From NCBI RefSeq assembly GCF_900112425.1, contig NZ_FOLP01000012.1:124001-188000 (forward strand): a stretch of DNA of 64,000 bases, read 5' to 3'. The notes under the pieces are model-generated. The model saw only the letters and a program-made list of their open reading frames with translations, was not told the origin of the DNA and made no database searches. A program made the translations under genes and the position numbers. Numbering within the stretch: position 1 is the first letter of the stretch; each line of letters starts with the position of its first letter. Of the stretch, positions 16,540-25,802 are shown piece after piece. Source of the DNA: Variovorax sp. OK212 (GTDB lineage Bacteria > Pseudomonadota > Gammaproteobacteria > Burkholderiales > Burkholderiaceae_C).

Positions 16540-17781
16540 TCAGGCGCGTTGGCCCAACAACGTCCGCACTGCCTCAGCAAGGCGGCGCACCCCTTCGGCG
16601 AGCCGCTCGGACGAATTCGCGGTGAAGTTCAGCCGCAGAGCACTGTGGTTCTTTCTCCAGGGATCGAACACGCTGCTCGGTCCCACGAGAACGCCCGCTT
16701 CGGTGCCCACCGAGACAAGGCGATCGGTATCCAACGAAGCATCGCGTGCCCTGGCCCACACAAACATGCCGCCGACAGGCACCTCCCAATCGAACCACTC
16801 GGCCAAATGGTCTGACATAGCCGAGCAAAGCGCGTTGCGCCGCTCTCGGTAGAGCTCAACCATGCGCGGGGCAAGCCTGTCGAGGAGCCCCATCTCCATG
16901 GCCGAGAGGACAATCCGCTGGTTGAGCCCGCTGGAACACAGATCCGTCCCCTGCTTCGCGGCAGTCAGGGTCTGGATGACCTCAGGCGCAGCGATCACCC
17001 AGCCGATACGCAGGCCGGGAGCGAGCTCTTTGGAAACACTCCCCAAATGAAGGACAGGGCCATCGTAGAACTGGGCCGACGAACACCGGCTCGACAGTTC
17101 GATCATGCTGGGCAAGCGCTCCCCCTCGTACTGCAGGGTGCAGTAGGGATCGTCCTCGACCAGCCAGACACCGCTCCGATGCGTGGCATCGACAAGCGCC
17201 TCGCGCATGGCCATCCCCACCAGCTTTCCCGTCGGGTTGGAAAAGTTCGGCACGGCGTAGGCAAACTGTGCTCCGGCCAAGCTTGAACCCGAATCGAAAG
17301 CGCCATCGTCCAGGACGAGATCGCGGTACATCGGCTCCCGCGGCCTCCATGCGTCCATCGCCCCGACGTAGCTGGGAAACTGCGTCGCGATCACTCCGCC
17401 GGGCTCCACCAGAATCTTGCCCACGAGGTCCAACGCCTGGGTACCGCTGGAAGTCAGCAAGACATTCTCTCGTCGCAGGCGGAGAGCGTGCGAGCTGTAC
17501 CGCGACGCGATCGCATCGCGCAGTTCCGGCAGGCCGTCCGTCGGTATATAGCTCAGACAATCCTGCGGATACCGCAGGATCACCTCGCGGGCAATCGAAG
17601 CCAATTCTTCGGCCGGAAGCAGCGTCGGCTCAGGCAACCCGCCAGCAAGATTGATCAACCCAGGAATTCGCCCTGCCGCGACGAAACGGGCAGTCAGATC
17701 ATTCCTCGTCGCCAGCCACGAAGCGAATCGTGGCGCTGCAACGGGTGCTTCTAAGGGGCGAAGTTCCCTTTGTTCCTTCAT
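16540..17781 (-). CDS. PLP-dependent aminotransferase (2-aminoadipate/MocR-catalytic type)
   Basis: A 413-residue fold-type I aminotransferase. The ATG at 17781 follows AGAAAGG; the open frame extends 5' but without homology. Signatures are INLAGGLPEPTLLP, LLTSSGTQALDLVGKIL, NFSNPTGKL, WLVEDDPYC and the PLP lysine in HLGSVSKELAPGLRIGW. No GntR-type DNA-binding domain is attached, so it is an enzyme rather than a MocR regulator. Closest in character to the LysN or aromatic/2-aminoadipate group; the amino donor cannot be deduced. Nearby Lrp and 2-oxoacid oxidoreductase genes hint at amino-acid catabolism. Confidence 0.85.
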   Translation of the reverse strand: MKEQRELRPLEAPVAAPRFASWLATRNDLTARFVAAGRIPGLINLAGGLPEPTLLPAEELASIAREVILRYPQDCLSYIPTDGLPELRDAIASRYSSHALRLRRENVLLTSSGTQALDLVGKILVEPGGVIATQFPSYVGAMDAWRPREPMYRDLVLDDGAFDSGSSLAGAQFAYAVPNFSNPTGKLVGMAMREALVDATHRSGVWLVEDDPYCTLQYEGERLPSMIELSSRCSSAQFYDGPVLHLGSVSKELAPGLRIGWVIAAPEVIQTLTAAKQGTDLCSSGLNQRIVLSAMEMGLLDRLAPRMVELYRERRNALCSAMSDHLAEWFDWEVPVGGMFVWARARDASLDTDRLVSVGTEAGVLVGPSSVFDPWRKNHSALRLNFTANSSERLAEGVRRLAEAVRTLLGQRA

Positions 17782-17971
17782 AAAGACCTTTCTTGAATGC
17801 CCCGCTAACGTTTCGGCAAGGCGTGCGTTCAATTCGACGACTGATGCTGCGACTTGGGCCCGCGGTGTCTCGGCCCGCCCATCCCGAAGATATTGGTTGT
17901 GAGGCTTGTTTCGGAGTGAGAGGCGGGAGCAAGGCATTTGGCTGGTTGCACGCCCGGGTATCTCAACCCAT

Positions 17972-18681
17972 TTACGCCGCCTGTTTCTGCTCTACTACGC
18001 CGCGCCACTGGCTTAGCAGCGAGGACCGCTTCACACGCGCCGCCGCAAGGTGGCGAACCTTCACATGTCCGAATCCTCGGATGCCTTCCGGCACCCTGGC
18101 AATCTCGACCGCAAGCGGCAGCCTTTTCGATGACAGATCCACCAGCAACCCTTCGATGCAAACGCGGTACTCGCTGATCAGGGCCCGCTCAGTCTTGCGC
18201 TCTTCCGTCCGACCAAACGGGTCCAGGGCGGTGCCGCGCAGCCACTTGAGCCTTGTGAGCAGGGCAAAAGCCCACCGCATCCAAGGCCCGTAGGGCTTCT
18301 TGAGCAGTTCCCCTTTCTCGTTCGTCTTGGCAAGCAGCGGCGGAGCCAGGTGATGGACGACCCTCACGTCTCCCTCGAACATGTCGGTCAATTTTCTCGT
18401 GAACGTCGTATCGGTGTGCAGGCGCGCGACTTCATACTCACCGACGCGGAGGACTCGACCACTTCCTGGATCGTCTTCATCCCCATCCACACGCCTGAGA
18501 AACGGCTCATGGCGATCCTCGCATCGTGCCACCCTCGCTCCTCGGTGTATCGGATCGTCGCCATGTGATCCGAAAAAACCCGGCCGAACCCAGGGGTCTG
18601 AAGTTGCCGTGCCCGCTCCTCAGGCTCCGCGGGCTCCGCACACGCCTCGACCGCAAAGGCCGGGGACAAATCGTCGTTCAT
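17972..18681 (-). pseudogene. Chimeric remnant: branched-chain aminotransferase start fused to indolepyruvate oxidoreductase pieces
   Basis: From the ATG at 18681 (preceded by GGAGAT) the first 45 codons read like an IlvE N-terminus: GFGRVFSDHMATIRYTEERGWHDA. The frame then switches abruptly to RIAMSRFSGVWMGMKTIQEVVE, an internal piece of indolepyruvate:ferredoxin oxidoreductase. It then goes out of frame. A second frame continues from about 18450 with the C-terminal end of the same oxidoreductase (EYEVARLHTDTTF, LPLAVEIARVPEGIRGFGHVK) to the stop at 17972. Two deletions therefore joined three pieces of what was probably an ilvE-ior operon. No functional product is expected. Confidence 0.78.
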
Positions 18682-19205
18682 GGGTATCTCCAAGCAATGT
18701 TTCGGGATTCGAACGAGCCGAAATCCCGCTATCAAGCAGGGAGATCTTAGAAACTATCGTGCGCAATTTGGAGCCAAAGTAACCAGTCTTATTTGGAATA
18801 CTGGAATAATATTCCAATATTTTCTGTTTTTGAAGCATTCATGACCACCTAGTCCAAATCGCTTTGGAAGTGCGCCTCTTTAAGCGGCCCACACGTCAAG
18901 CGATGCACTTGCCGGGCACAAAGGCAACCCACTAACCTCAACAGCTGGAACAATACTGCCGCTGGATAGCAAACACCGCGGCCCCGGATCACGCGCTCCA
19001 ATACGGGGGCGATCTTGTCGGCATGTCCTCTGCCATCTATCTGAATGCCACAGCGCTCGATAGCACCTGCTAACGCACACACCTGGCTCTGCAGGACGCC
19101 AACGAAAGGCCTATCGATCCATTCTATGTATCCACACCCCGGGTCTGGCAATGGACGCGCCTTTGCGAACCAAAACCCCAAAAACTACGGATTTCAAGCA
19201 ACACC
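18682..19205. other. Intergenic region, no convincing gene
   Basis: This 524-base stretch separates the divergent ilvE-ior remnant and lrp. Bases 18780-18840 are AT-rich, with repeated GGAATA/AATATT motifs (GGAATACTGGAATAATATTCC), which could bind the Lrp product or hold the old promoter. The rest carries an uninterrupted minus-strand frame (18849-19181) without recognisable similarity, which I do not call a gene. Confidence 0.35.
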
Positions 19206-19670
19206 ATGCCAATTGAACTTGACACGATAGACCGGCGAATTCTGCTGGTACTGCAGCGTGACGGCCGCATCCAGAACACTGATCTCGCGCGCGAGGTCGG
19301 GCTTTCCCCATCGCCTTGCCTACGCCGCGTGCGGATCCTCGAAGAAGCAGGGGTCATCAGTCGCTACGTCGCAGTGATTGACCCCGCCAAAGTAGGGGTA
19401 GGCCAAACCTTCTTCATCCGGATCTGGTTGCAGGCACAGGACGAGAAGACCGTGCAACGCTTCGCTGATGCGATGGCCGGGTTGCCCCAGGTCGTTGAGT
19501 GCTATCTGATGCTGGGCGACTGCGACGCTCTGGTGCGCGTCGTAGCGAGGGACATCGAGGACTACAGACGCTTCCAGAGTAAGAATCTGACCCGCGACAT
19601 CGGCATTCAGAACATGAAAACCGACGTGCCGACGCAGACAGTTAAACAGTCGTATGCGCTCCCCCTATAG
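19206..19670 (+). CDS. Lrp/AsnC-family transcriptional regulator
   Basis: A 154-residue regulator of standard Lrp length. The N-terminal helix-turn-helix is LDTIDRRILLVLQRDGRIQNTDLAREVGLSPSPCLRRVRILEEAGVI, followed by the RAM ligand domain with VVECYLMLGDCDALVRVVARD. It is divergent from the ilvE-ior remnant, a layout seen for Lrp-type regulators of amino-acid or 2-oxoacid catabolism. Its former target therefore appears destroyed. It may also act on the aminotransferase gene further left, which is speculative. Confidence 0.9.
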   Translation: MPIELDTIDRRILLVLQRDGRIQNTDLAREVGLSPSPCLRRVRILEEAGVISRYVAVIDPAKVGVGQTFFIRIWLQAQDEKTVQRFADAMAGLPQVVECYLMLGDCDALVRVVARDIEDYRRFQSKNLTRDIGIQNMKTDVPTQTVKQSYALPL

Positions 19671-19718
19671 ACGCCTGCGAGTCCACACAAAACTTCTTCG
19701 GCACGCCGCCGTCAACAT

Positions 19719-20623
19719 TTGATTCGGCGTCGTGCCATAGCTGCCGACCAGGGGGCGCCATTTCCACGCGTGCGAGATCGCTCTCTGGATCCCATGGCTG
19801 TCCATGCCGAGGTGGATGCCCAACGTGCCAAGCTGACAATGCGCCAGAGGTTACAACCTGCCTATAGCACGTTGCTCGACGCGCTTGCTGCGTCGGCGTT
19901 GCCGTTCGAGGAGGGCCTGCAGAAGGAGCGCGAGCTCTTCCTCGGCCTGATGCCGACCACCGCCGCACGCGCGCTGCGCTACCAGTTCAAGGCCGAGCGC
20001 GACGCAAGCAAGCTGCCCGAAAAATGGCAGGCACCGCCGCGCCCGGTGCGTACAGTTGCGGTGGTCGGTGCCGGCACGATGGGGGCGGGAATCGCGATTG
20101 CCGCGCTTGACGTTGGCCTGTCCGTTCTGCTGCTGGAACAAGATGGCGCCGCACTCGAGCGCGGCCGCGAGCGCGTCACTGGGCACTATCAGGGACGCGT
20201 GGCGGCGGGCAAGATGGCGGCTGAGAAGGCGGCCGATAACCTGGCGCGCCTGACTCCCACTGTGGAGTGGAGGCAGCTGCAGGGGGCCGATTTGGTGATC
20301 GAAGCGGTGTTCGAGGACCCCGCCGTCAAGCAGGCGGTGTTTCGCCAGATCGGCGCCCACGCACGGCCCGGCGCAGTGCTCGCGACCAATACGTCCTATC
20401 TGGACGTCGATGCGATCGCGGCGGCAACGTCGCGTCCGCAAGACGTGGTGGGCATGCACTTTTTCAGTCCGGCCAATGTGATGAAGCTGCTCGAGGTGGT
20501 TCGTGGCAGCCTGACGGAGGCTAACGTCGTCGCCACCGGCATGGCATTGGGTTCCGTACTCAAGAAGATGCCTGTGCTGACCGGCAATGCCTTTGGCTTC
20601 ATTGGCAATCGGATCTACAACGC
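19719..20623 (+). pseudogene. FadB/FadJ-type 3-hydroxyacyl-CoA dehydrogenase, truncated at both ends
   Basis: The open stretch contains the linker and Rossmann domain of multifunctional beta-oxidation proteins. It has a linker (PFEEGLQKERELFLGL, then AERDASKLP), then VRTVAVVGAGTMGAGIAIA, TNTSYLDVDAIA, GMHFFSPANVMKLLEVV and GFIGNRIYNA. The N-terminal crotonase half is missing. After GNRIYNA the frame runs into an oppositely oriented IS3 remnant, removing the C-terminal dehydrogenase domain. The expressed protein could neither hydrate nor complete dehydrogenation. It is distinct in sequence from the short dehydrogenase at 174-1025. Confidence 0.85.
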
Positions 20624-21271
20624 CTGCTGCAGCGGCTGCTTGAGCAGATGGTGCAGCTTGCGTGCGCCCAACCGGGGCTGGCGCAAGCGCACCTCCCGAA
20701 CGAGCTCGATCACCGTGTCGGCGCGCGCACAGCGCTGCTGCTGATGCTGCAACTGCTGGTAGTAGGCTTGGCGGCTGACGCCCCAATGGCGGCAAGCCCT
20801 CGTCACGCTCAGCCCCGGGAGGAGCTCTTGCGTGAGGACTTGCCCGAAGGCTTTTTTACGATGCGCACCCCGTAGTCCTTCTTCAGGACGTTGATCACCG
20901 CTTCGAACAGCTGAGCCTTCTCATTGGCATCGCGAAGCTGGACTTCGAGGGCCTTGATCTTTTGCTCGGGGGTCAGTGGTGCAGTGGGTGCAGATGAGGA
21001 TTTCTTGATCGGTACTGGCATGGGCAGCCCAGATGATGCCCAACCCCAGCTCTGGCGGCCATGCTTGCGCAGCCACACCAGCACCGTCGAGCGGCCCTGG
21101 ATGCCGTAGCGCGCCTGAGCCTGCTTGTACGTGAGCTCGCCTTTTTCTACCTGATCGACCACCGACAGCTTAAAAGCCAGCGTGTAGTCCCGCTGCGTGC
21201 GTTTGACGCCTGATTCCATTGACTTGCCTTTTCTTGAGGGAAAAGGCGTCAACCCAGATCAGGACGGGTCA
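20615..21271 (-). mobile_element. IS3-family insertion sequence, truncated in OrfB
   Basis: One intact end and about the first third of an IS3-type element. The right terminus reads, on the minus strand, TGACCCGTCCTGATCTGGG at about 21271. OrfA occupies 20809-21219. OrfB begins in an adjacent frame, with MTRACRHWGVSRQAYYQQ and a partial RQPRLGARKLHHLL near 20615-20806. It is then cut off at the fadB-like remnant, before the DDE catalytic core. The element cannot move by itself. Its insertion or a later deletion destroyed the beta-oxidation gene. Confidence 0.85.
20809..21219 (-). CDS. IS3-family transposase OrfA
   Basis: A 136-residue OrfA. The ATG at 21219 is preceded by AAAAGGCA. The helix-turn-helix region is YTLAFKLSVVDQVEKGELTYKQAQARYGIQG, then STVLVWLRKHGRQSW, and a C-terminal coiled coil runs EQKIKALEVQLRDANEKAQLFEAVI. 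It is the DNA-binding partner normally joined to OrfB by programmed -1 frameshifting. The partner OrfB is truncated here, so OrfA alone could only bind the remaining terminal repeat. Confidence 0.88.
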   Translation of the reverse strand: MESGVKRTQRDYTLAFKLSVVDQVEKGELTYKQAQARYGIQGRSTVLVWLRKHGRQSWGWASSGLPMPVPIKKSSSAPTAPLTPEQKIKALEVQLRDANEKAQLFEAVINVLKKDYGVRIVKKPSGKSSRKSSSRG

Positions 21272-21280
21272 ACCGCATGA

Positions 21281-21316
21281 AAAAAGCCGCCGGCCCGAAA
21301 GGGCCGGCGGCTTTTT
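21281..21316. terminator. Strong bidirectional intrinsic terminator
   Basis: A near-perfect stem, AAAAAGCCGCCGGCCC with GGGCCGGCGGCTTTTT, closes on a GAAA tetraloop. The A tract on the left and T tract on the right make it work in both directions. It lies just outside the IS3 terminus and insulates the following CoA-transferase gene. Confidence 0.9.
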
Positions 21317-21461
21317 CGCTCCCCTTGAACCATGGAAGGCAGCCTTGACGCAGTGGAGGGTTAACAGAGTACTTCCCCGTTGCGCGCCAAATCATCCATA
21401 CCTAGCCGCGATACCCATATCAAAAGATTCTATCCACCAACAGGTTCGACCCATCTAAAGT

Positions 21462-22709
21462 ATGGATTCAACGCCAACGGAAATTATGAAATCCCTACCG
21501 CTTTCTGGAATCAAAGTTTTAGACTTGACGCGGGCCTTGTCAGGGCCATTCTGCACGATGATCCTCGCCGATTTAGGTGCCGATGTGATCAAGGTTGAAC
21601 CGGCTCCGCACGGAGACATGATTCGCCAATGGGGACCATTCAAGGACGGGGAGAGTATTTACTACCTGTCCGGCAACAGGAACAAGCGAAGCTTGGCGCT
21701 TAATTTTCGAGACCCCTCGTGCAAGGAGACTTTGTTGAAAATGATCGAGAGCTCCGATGTGGTCGTCGAAAACTTTCGGCCCGGGGTTGTCGAGAATATT
21801 GGCATCAGTGAGCAAATCGCGCGGGCTATCAATCCGAGATTAATCTGGACAAGCATCACTGGCTACGGATCGAAGGGGCCGAAGGCAACGTGGCCTGGGT
21901 TCGATCAGATTGCGCAAGGGGAAGCCGGATTCATGAGCTTTACTGGAACGCCAAGTTCCGGGCCTCAAAGAGTTGGAGTCGCCATCGGCGACCTTACGTC
22001 AGGCATGTGGGCAGCACTTGGAGTCATTGCTGCTCTCTACCAGCGAAGTTCCACCGGCTCGGGGCAACGGGTCGAAACCTCGTTGCTCGAAAGTCTGGTT
22101 GGTTTGCTGAGCGTGCAGGGACAGCGGTATTTGTCTGCTGGCGAGGTCCCGCAACTCTCGGGAAACGTACATCCCGTGATCTCACCTTATGGAGCGTTTC
22201 AAGCAAAGGATGGATTGCTTAATATCGGAGCAGCAACCCAACAGCAGTGGGAGAAGTTGGCCCGACTCCTTTCGTTGGAGCCCTTAATTAAGGACGATAA
22301 ATTTCTAGATAACGCAGCAAGAATCACCAACAGGAACGAGTTAAAGACGCTCATTGAAGACCGTCTCGACCAGAAACAGCGGGCAGAGTGGATTCCCGAT
22401 ATGGTCGCACTTGGCATACCCGCTGGAGCGATCAATGACATACAGGCCGTGTTTGAGGACGAGCAAGTTAAAGCAACTGGAATTATTGAAGAAATTCACC
22501 ACCCCGTGCTTGGGAAGATTCGTCAGGTTGGATCGCCGATACGAATGGACGCTTTGAAAGCTGGCAGCATTCACCGCGCTCCGCCTATTCTTGGGCAACA
22601 TAGCGAAGAGATTCTCGGCGAGTTTGGCTATACAGCCGGTGAAATCGAACACCTGCTTCGTAGCGGCGCAATCGTGCAGTCAGACGTCGATGCCGTTGTG
22701 AGTACTTAG
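21462..22709 (+). CDS. Family III CoA-transferase (CaiB/BaiF)
   Basis: A 415-residue CaiB/BaiF-family protein of full length. The N-terminus is LPLSGIKVLDLTRALSGPFCTMILADLGADVIKVEP. SGNRNKRSLALNFRDP, VVVENFRPGVVENIG and ITGYGSKGP follow, and the catalytic aspartate is most likely in AIGDLTSGMWAALG. It transfers CoA between acyl-CoA and a carboxylate. The start could be the ATG at 21462 or that at 21486; neither has a strong ribosome-binding site. It heads a run of four same-direction genes (LysR, Bug receptor, enoyl-CoA hydratase) whose codon usage is less GC-biased than that of the flanking clusters, suggesting a separately acquired module. Confidence 0.9.
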   Translation: MDSTPTEIMKSLPLSGIKVLDLTRALSGPFCTMILADLGADVIKVEPAPHGDMIRQWGPFKDGESIYYLSGNRNKRSLALNFRDPSCKETLLKMIESSDVVVENFRPGVVENIGISEQIARAINPRLIWTSITGYGSKGPKATWPGFDQIAQGEAGFMSFTGTPSSGPQRVGVAIGDLTSGMWAALGVIAALYQRSSTGSGQRVETSLLESLVGLLSVQGQRYLSAGEVPQLSGNVHPVISPYGAFQAKDGLLNIGAATQQQWEKLARLLSLEPLIKDDKFLDNAARITNRNELKTLIEDRLDQKQRAEWIPDMVALGIPAGAINDIQAVFEDEQVKATGIIEEIHHPVLGKIRQVGSPIRMDALKAGSIHRAPPILGQHSEEILGEFGYTAGEIEHLLRSGAIVQSDVDAVVST

Positions 22710-22719
22710 GCTAGATCAC

Positions 22720-23655
22720 ATGGAGCTTCGCCAACTACGATATTTTATTGCCATTGTCGAGTGTGGCTCTCTCACTCGCGCGGCTGCTCAAGTGAACATT
22801 GTGCAACCCGCTCTAAGTAGGCAGATTTCGATGTTGGAAGAAGAGCTCAATACATCGCTTCTTGCACGGAGTGCGCGCGGCGTAGCGCCGACAGAATCCG
22901 GCATGGCGCTATTTCGTCACGCAAGGCGAATTATTCAGCTGGCGGACAACACAAAAGAAGCGCTCAAGGATTCGGACCTTGTGGTTTCAGGAAGAGTTAG
23001 GCTCGGAATGCCGTCAAGCATTGCGATGGCGATAGCGCCGACGTTAATAGGAAGTTTGAAGGCGCAATTTCCTCAAATCGCGCTAGAGATCCACGAAGCA
23101 CCTAGCATATTGCTAGCGTCCAATCTATCGAACAATAAAATTGATATCGGGATTTTGGTTGACGAGCCGATAATGCCCGGTTTGCAATATACCTCATTGC
23201 TGGAAGAAAGATTGTGCTTTGTGCAGTCGAAGTCCAAGCCCTTGATTAAATGTGGTCCTCTCATGGCTGCGAACAGCCTGGTCGGGATTCCTTTCTACCT
23301 GCCGACCCAGGCAACTACCCTCAGAGTCGCGATCGACGACCTCTTTCGTCGACTAGGAAGCAAGCCGGTAGTCTATGCGGAGGCGAGTTCTATCAATACG
23401 CTTCTGAACCTGGTCGTTGAAGGGGATGCCGCTACCTTGTTGGTTCCCTCCGCTTTCACGAGTCAGTGGGCCAGAAGGGCAATTAGTTGGGCCCTCATTG
23501 AGCCGGCGGTTATTCGCCGCGTCCATGTGGCGACCTCCGTCATGAATGAACTATCTATGGCTGCGACGACGGTGAAAGGTGCCATAGCCCTAGTAACAGA
23601 GCAACTCATAAATGCAAAGAAATGGCCTGAAGCCAACAGCATTGTGAAGCCGTAA
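22720..23655 (+). CDS. LysR-family transcriptional regulator
   Basis: A 311-residue LysR protein. The N-terminal helix-turn-helix is MELRQLRYFIAIVECGSLTRAAAQVNIVQPALSRQISMLEEELN, followed by the linker helix. The C-terminal inducer-binding domain has RVRLGMPSSIAMAIAPTLI and IDIGILVDEP. It is similar in character to the Cbl/NAC-type regulators beside Bug receptor genes. It begins ten bases after the CoA-transferase stop and, unusually for LysR genes, lies in the same direction within the putative operon rather than divergent. Confidence 0.92.
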   Translation: MELRQLRYFIAIVECGSLTRAAAQVNIVQPALSRQISMLEEELNTSLLARSARGVAPTESGMALFRHARRIIQLADNTKEALKDSDLVVSGRVRLGMPSSIAMAIAPTLIGSLKAQFPQIALEIHEAPSILLASNLSNNKIDIGILVDEPIMPGLQYTSLLEERLCFVQSKSKPLIKCGPLMAANSLVGIPFYLPTQATTLRVAIDDLFRRLGSKPVVYAEASSINTLLNLVVEGDAATLLVPSAFTSQWARRAISWALIEPAVIRRVHVATSVMNELSMAATTVKGAIALVTEQLINAKKWPEANSIVKP

Positions 23656-23679
23656 ATTCCCTGAACCAATGGAGACAAT

Positions 23680-24636
23680 ATGAATATTCTAGGAAAAATT
23701 ATTGCAGTCGCCGCATGTGGCGCATTTTCTTGTGCTGCGATGTCGCAGCAAACACAGCCGATTCGTTTGGTTGTAACGTTCGCGGCCGGTGGCGGCACGG
23801 ACTCAGTCGCGCGACGCTTAAATGTGGCGCTCGGGGAAAAGTTGGGCCGCTCAGTAATTGTGGAGAATCGACCTGGTGCAGGAGGCAGTGTAGCAACTGA
23901 CTTTGTTGCTAAAAGCGCAGCCGATGGCAATACAATCTTATTGACGACGTCCTCGCATAGCATCAACCAAGCTCTATACCCAAAGCTGCCATTCGATACT
24001 CAACGTGATCTGAGGGGCGTGACGTATATCGGGACGGTTCCCCAGGTGCTGGCGGTACATCCGGGTAGCCCGGTGAAATCCCTTAAGGACTTTTTGCAGG
24101 CGTGTCGGCAGGATCCAAAATTATGTCTTTATGGTTCGGGAGGCATTGGAGTACCTGGACATTTGGCGGGCGAGGTGCTTGCCTCTGCCGCGGCAATTCA
24201 ACTTGTGCATGTGCCTTACCGGGGGGCAGCTCCTGCCATTACAGATGTAGCTGGAGGACAAGTGCCCGCAATGTTCGGAACATTGAGTGCAGTTCTTCCG
24301 CAAATTCAGTCCGGTAGGCTCCGAGCTCTTGCTGTCACTTCTTCCAAGCGGCTCCCGGTTTTGCCGAATGTTGAGACAATTGCCGAGACATTTCCTGAAT
24401 ATATGGAAGACACATGGTTTGGCACGTTTGTCCCACGCAACACCCCTGACGCTTTGGTTGAAAAGATCCACCAAGCAACGCTTGCAGCGCTGAAAGAGCC
24501 GTCAGTGAAGGCAAGTCTCGATGCACAGACGGTTCAAGTAGTCGGAAGCGGTCCAGAGGAACTTGATAAAATTGTCGCCCGCGAGATCGTTTCCGTAAGC
24601 AAAGTGATCAAAAGTCGAGGCATCCGGCCTGAATAA
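23680..24636 (+). CDS. Bug-family (tripartite tricarboxylate transporter) periplasmic receptor
   Basis: A 318-residue exported protein. The signal peptide is MNILGKIIAVAACGAFSCAAMS. Bug signatures follow: PIRLVVTFAAGGGTDSVARRLN, VIVENRPGAGGSVATDFVAKS, the HVPYRGAAPAITDVAGGQV strand and RLRALAVTSSKRLPVLPNV. No TctA or TctB membrane genes are present in the window, as is common for orphan Bug proteins of Burkholderiales. It presumably binds the carboxylate handled by the adjacent CoA-transferase and hydratase. A start at 23680 follows GGAGACAAT. Confidence 0.93.
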   Translation: MNILGKIIAVAACGAFSCAAMSQQTQPIRLVVTFAAGGGTDSVARRLNVALGEKLGRSVIVENRPGAGGSVATDFVAKSAADGNTILLTTSSHSINQALYPKLPFDTQRDLRGVTYIGTVPQVLAVHPGSPVKSLKDFLQACRQDPKLCLYGSGGIGVPGHLAGEVLASAAAIQLVHVPYRGAAPAITDVAGGQVPAMFGTLSAVLPQIQSGRLRALAVTSSKRLPVLPNVETIAETFPEYMEDTWFGTFVPRNTPDALVEKIHQATLAALKEPSVKASLDAQTVQVVGSGPEELDKIVAREIVSVSKVIKSRGIRPE

Positions 24637-24652
24637 ATCGATTAAACCATTT

Positions 24653-25438
24653 ATGAGCAAAAGTATTCACAGTAATGGTGCAGTGGGGAGTGAAGACGAC
24701 CCATCACTCTCTATCTCTGGGGGCATTGCAACGATTAGTTTCAATCGACCGAGCAAGAAGAACTGCCTGCGTGTGTCAGATATCAAAATCCTCCGCGACA
24801 TGCTTTCGAAGATAAACGAAAGCGGTGCAGTTCAAGCTGTTATTTTGCGCTCGCATGGGGATGTCTTTTGCTCCGGCTTCGATATTGGATCGTTGATTAA
24901 TCTCAGTGAGAGCTCAAATCCGACAGACGATTTTGGATTTGCCTCTCTATGCGATGAGATTGAGAATCTGGCTCCGATCACGGTTGCGGTGATGCATGCC
25001 CCAGTGCTTGGCGGCGGAGTCGATATTGGATTGTCGTGCGATTTTCGTATTGGCACTGAAGCAGTATATGCACAAGTTCCTGCAGCCCGGCTTGGGATTT
25101 CTTACTACGGTTCTGGCTTGGCGCGGTACGTCTCCCGAACAGGACTTGATGCAGCTAAGAAACTTTTTTTATTAGGCGAGCGCATGGACTTTGACCTACT
25201 GAAGCTTAATGGTTACTTAACGCATCAGTGTGCTTCGGATGATCTGCAAAGCGTTGTCGACCGCGTTTGCGATCAGGTGCAGTCGAATTCTTTGATGGCG
25301 CTTCGCACAATGAAGACGTTCCTCAACGCTGCTGCTCACGCCAAACTCAATATCGACGATGCAAATAGAGCGTTTAGTGCCTCCATCAGGAGCGACGAAG
25401 TGGCTGTGTCGACAGCTCGGTTCTTGCGAATGCGGTAG
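24653..25438 (+). CDS. Enoyl-CoA hydratase/isomerase family protein
   Basis: A 261-residue crotonase-fold protein. The fold core is SISGGIATISFNRPSKKNCL, FCSGFDIGSLINL and APVLGGGVDIGLSCDFRIG, giving the oxyanion hole. Then VPAARLGISYYGSGLARYVSRTG occupies the catalytic loop, where the usual hydratase Glu pair is replaced, so hydration activity is doubtful and isomerase or hydrolase chemistry is possible. It is the last gene of the CoA-transferase/LysR/Bug run, 16 bases after the receptor. Confidence 0.82.
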   Translation: MSKSIHSNGAVGSEDDPSLSISGGIATISFNRPSKKNCLRVSDIKILRDMLSKINESGAVQAVILRSHGDVFCSGFDIGSLINLSESSNPTDDFGFASLCDEIENLAPITVAVMHAPVLGGGVDIGLSCDFRIGTEAVYAQVPAARLGISYYGSGLARYVSRTGLDAAKKLFLLGERMDFDLLKLNGYLTHQCASDDLQSVVDRVCDQVQSNSLMALRTMKTFLNAAAHAKLNIDDANRAFSASIRSDEVAVSTARFLRMR

Positions 25439-25669
25439 CCAATTTGGGGTGCAAATCCGGTTGGTTTTTTCGCCGCCACGACACGGAACCGCCTCGTTGT
25501 CACTGTTTCGAGATGCCATGACTGCTTCGCGTTACGGCGCTGTGGCATCTTGTCGCGCTCGGATCCCATTTGAGAGCAACGGTGCCTACACAGGCAATCT
25601 AAGCTTATTGGATTCTGACAAAGCTGCAATGGGCGCCTTGTCCATCGCTCGACCGCTTGGGGCTTGTTT

Positions 25670-25789
25670 GGCGGCCATGTCGTGTTCGCCGGCCGAGATG
25701 AACATCTCGTTGCCGGTGAGTTTGTAGCTGCCGTAGCGGCCGGTAGCGGTACCGTGCGCGGGAACACGCCGCAGTCTCGCTCCCCTTGC
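25670..25789 (-). pseudogene. Acyl-CoA dehydrogenase fragment
   Basis: About 40 codons read RLRRVPAHGTATGRYGSYKLTGNEMFISAGEHDMA, matching the middle beta-domain (YxLTGxKxFISAGEHDM) of AidB-like or long-chain acyl-CoA dehydrogenases. No flanking domain is present in any frame. It directly follows the paaG-like gene on the same strand, so an acyl-CoA dehydrogenase was probably once the next gene. Confidence 0.65.
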
Positions 25790-25802
25790 CTCGTGATGGA
25801 GG

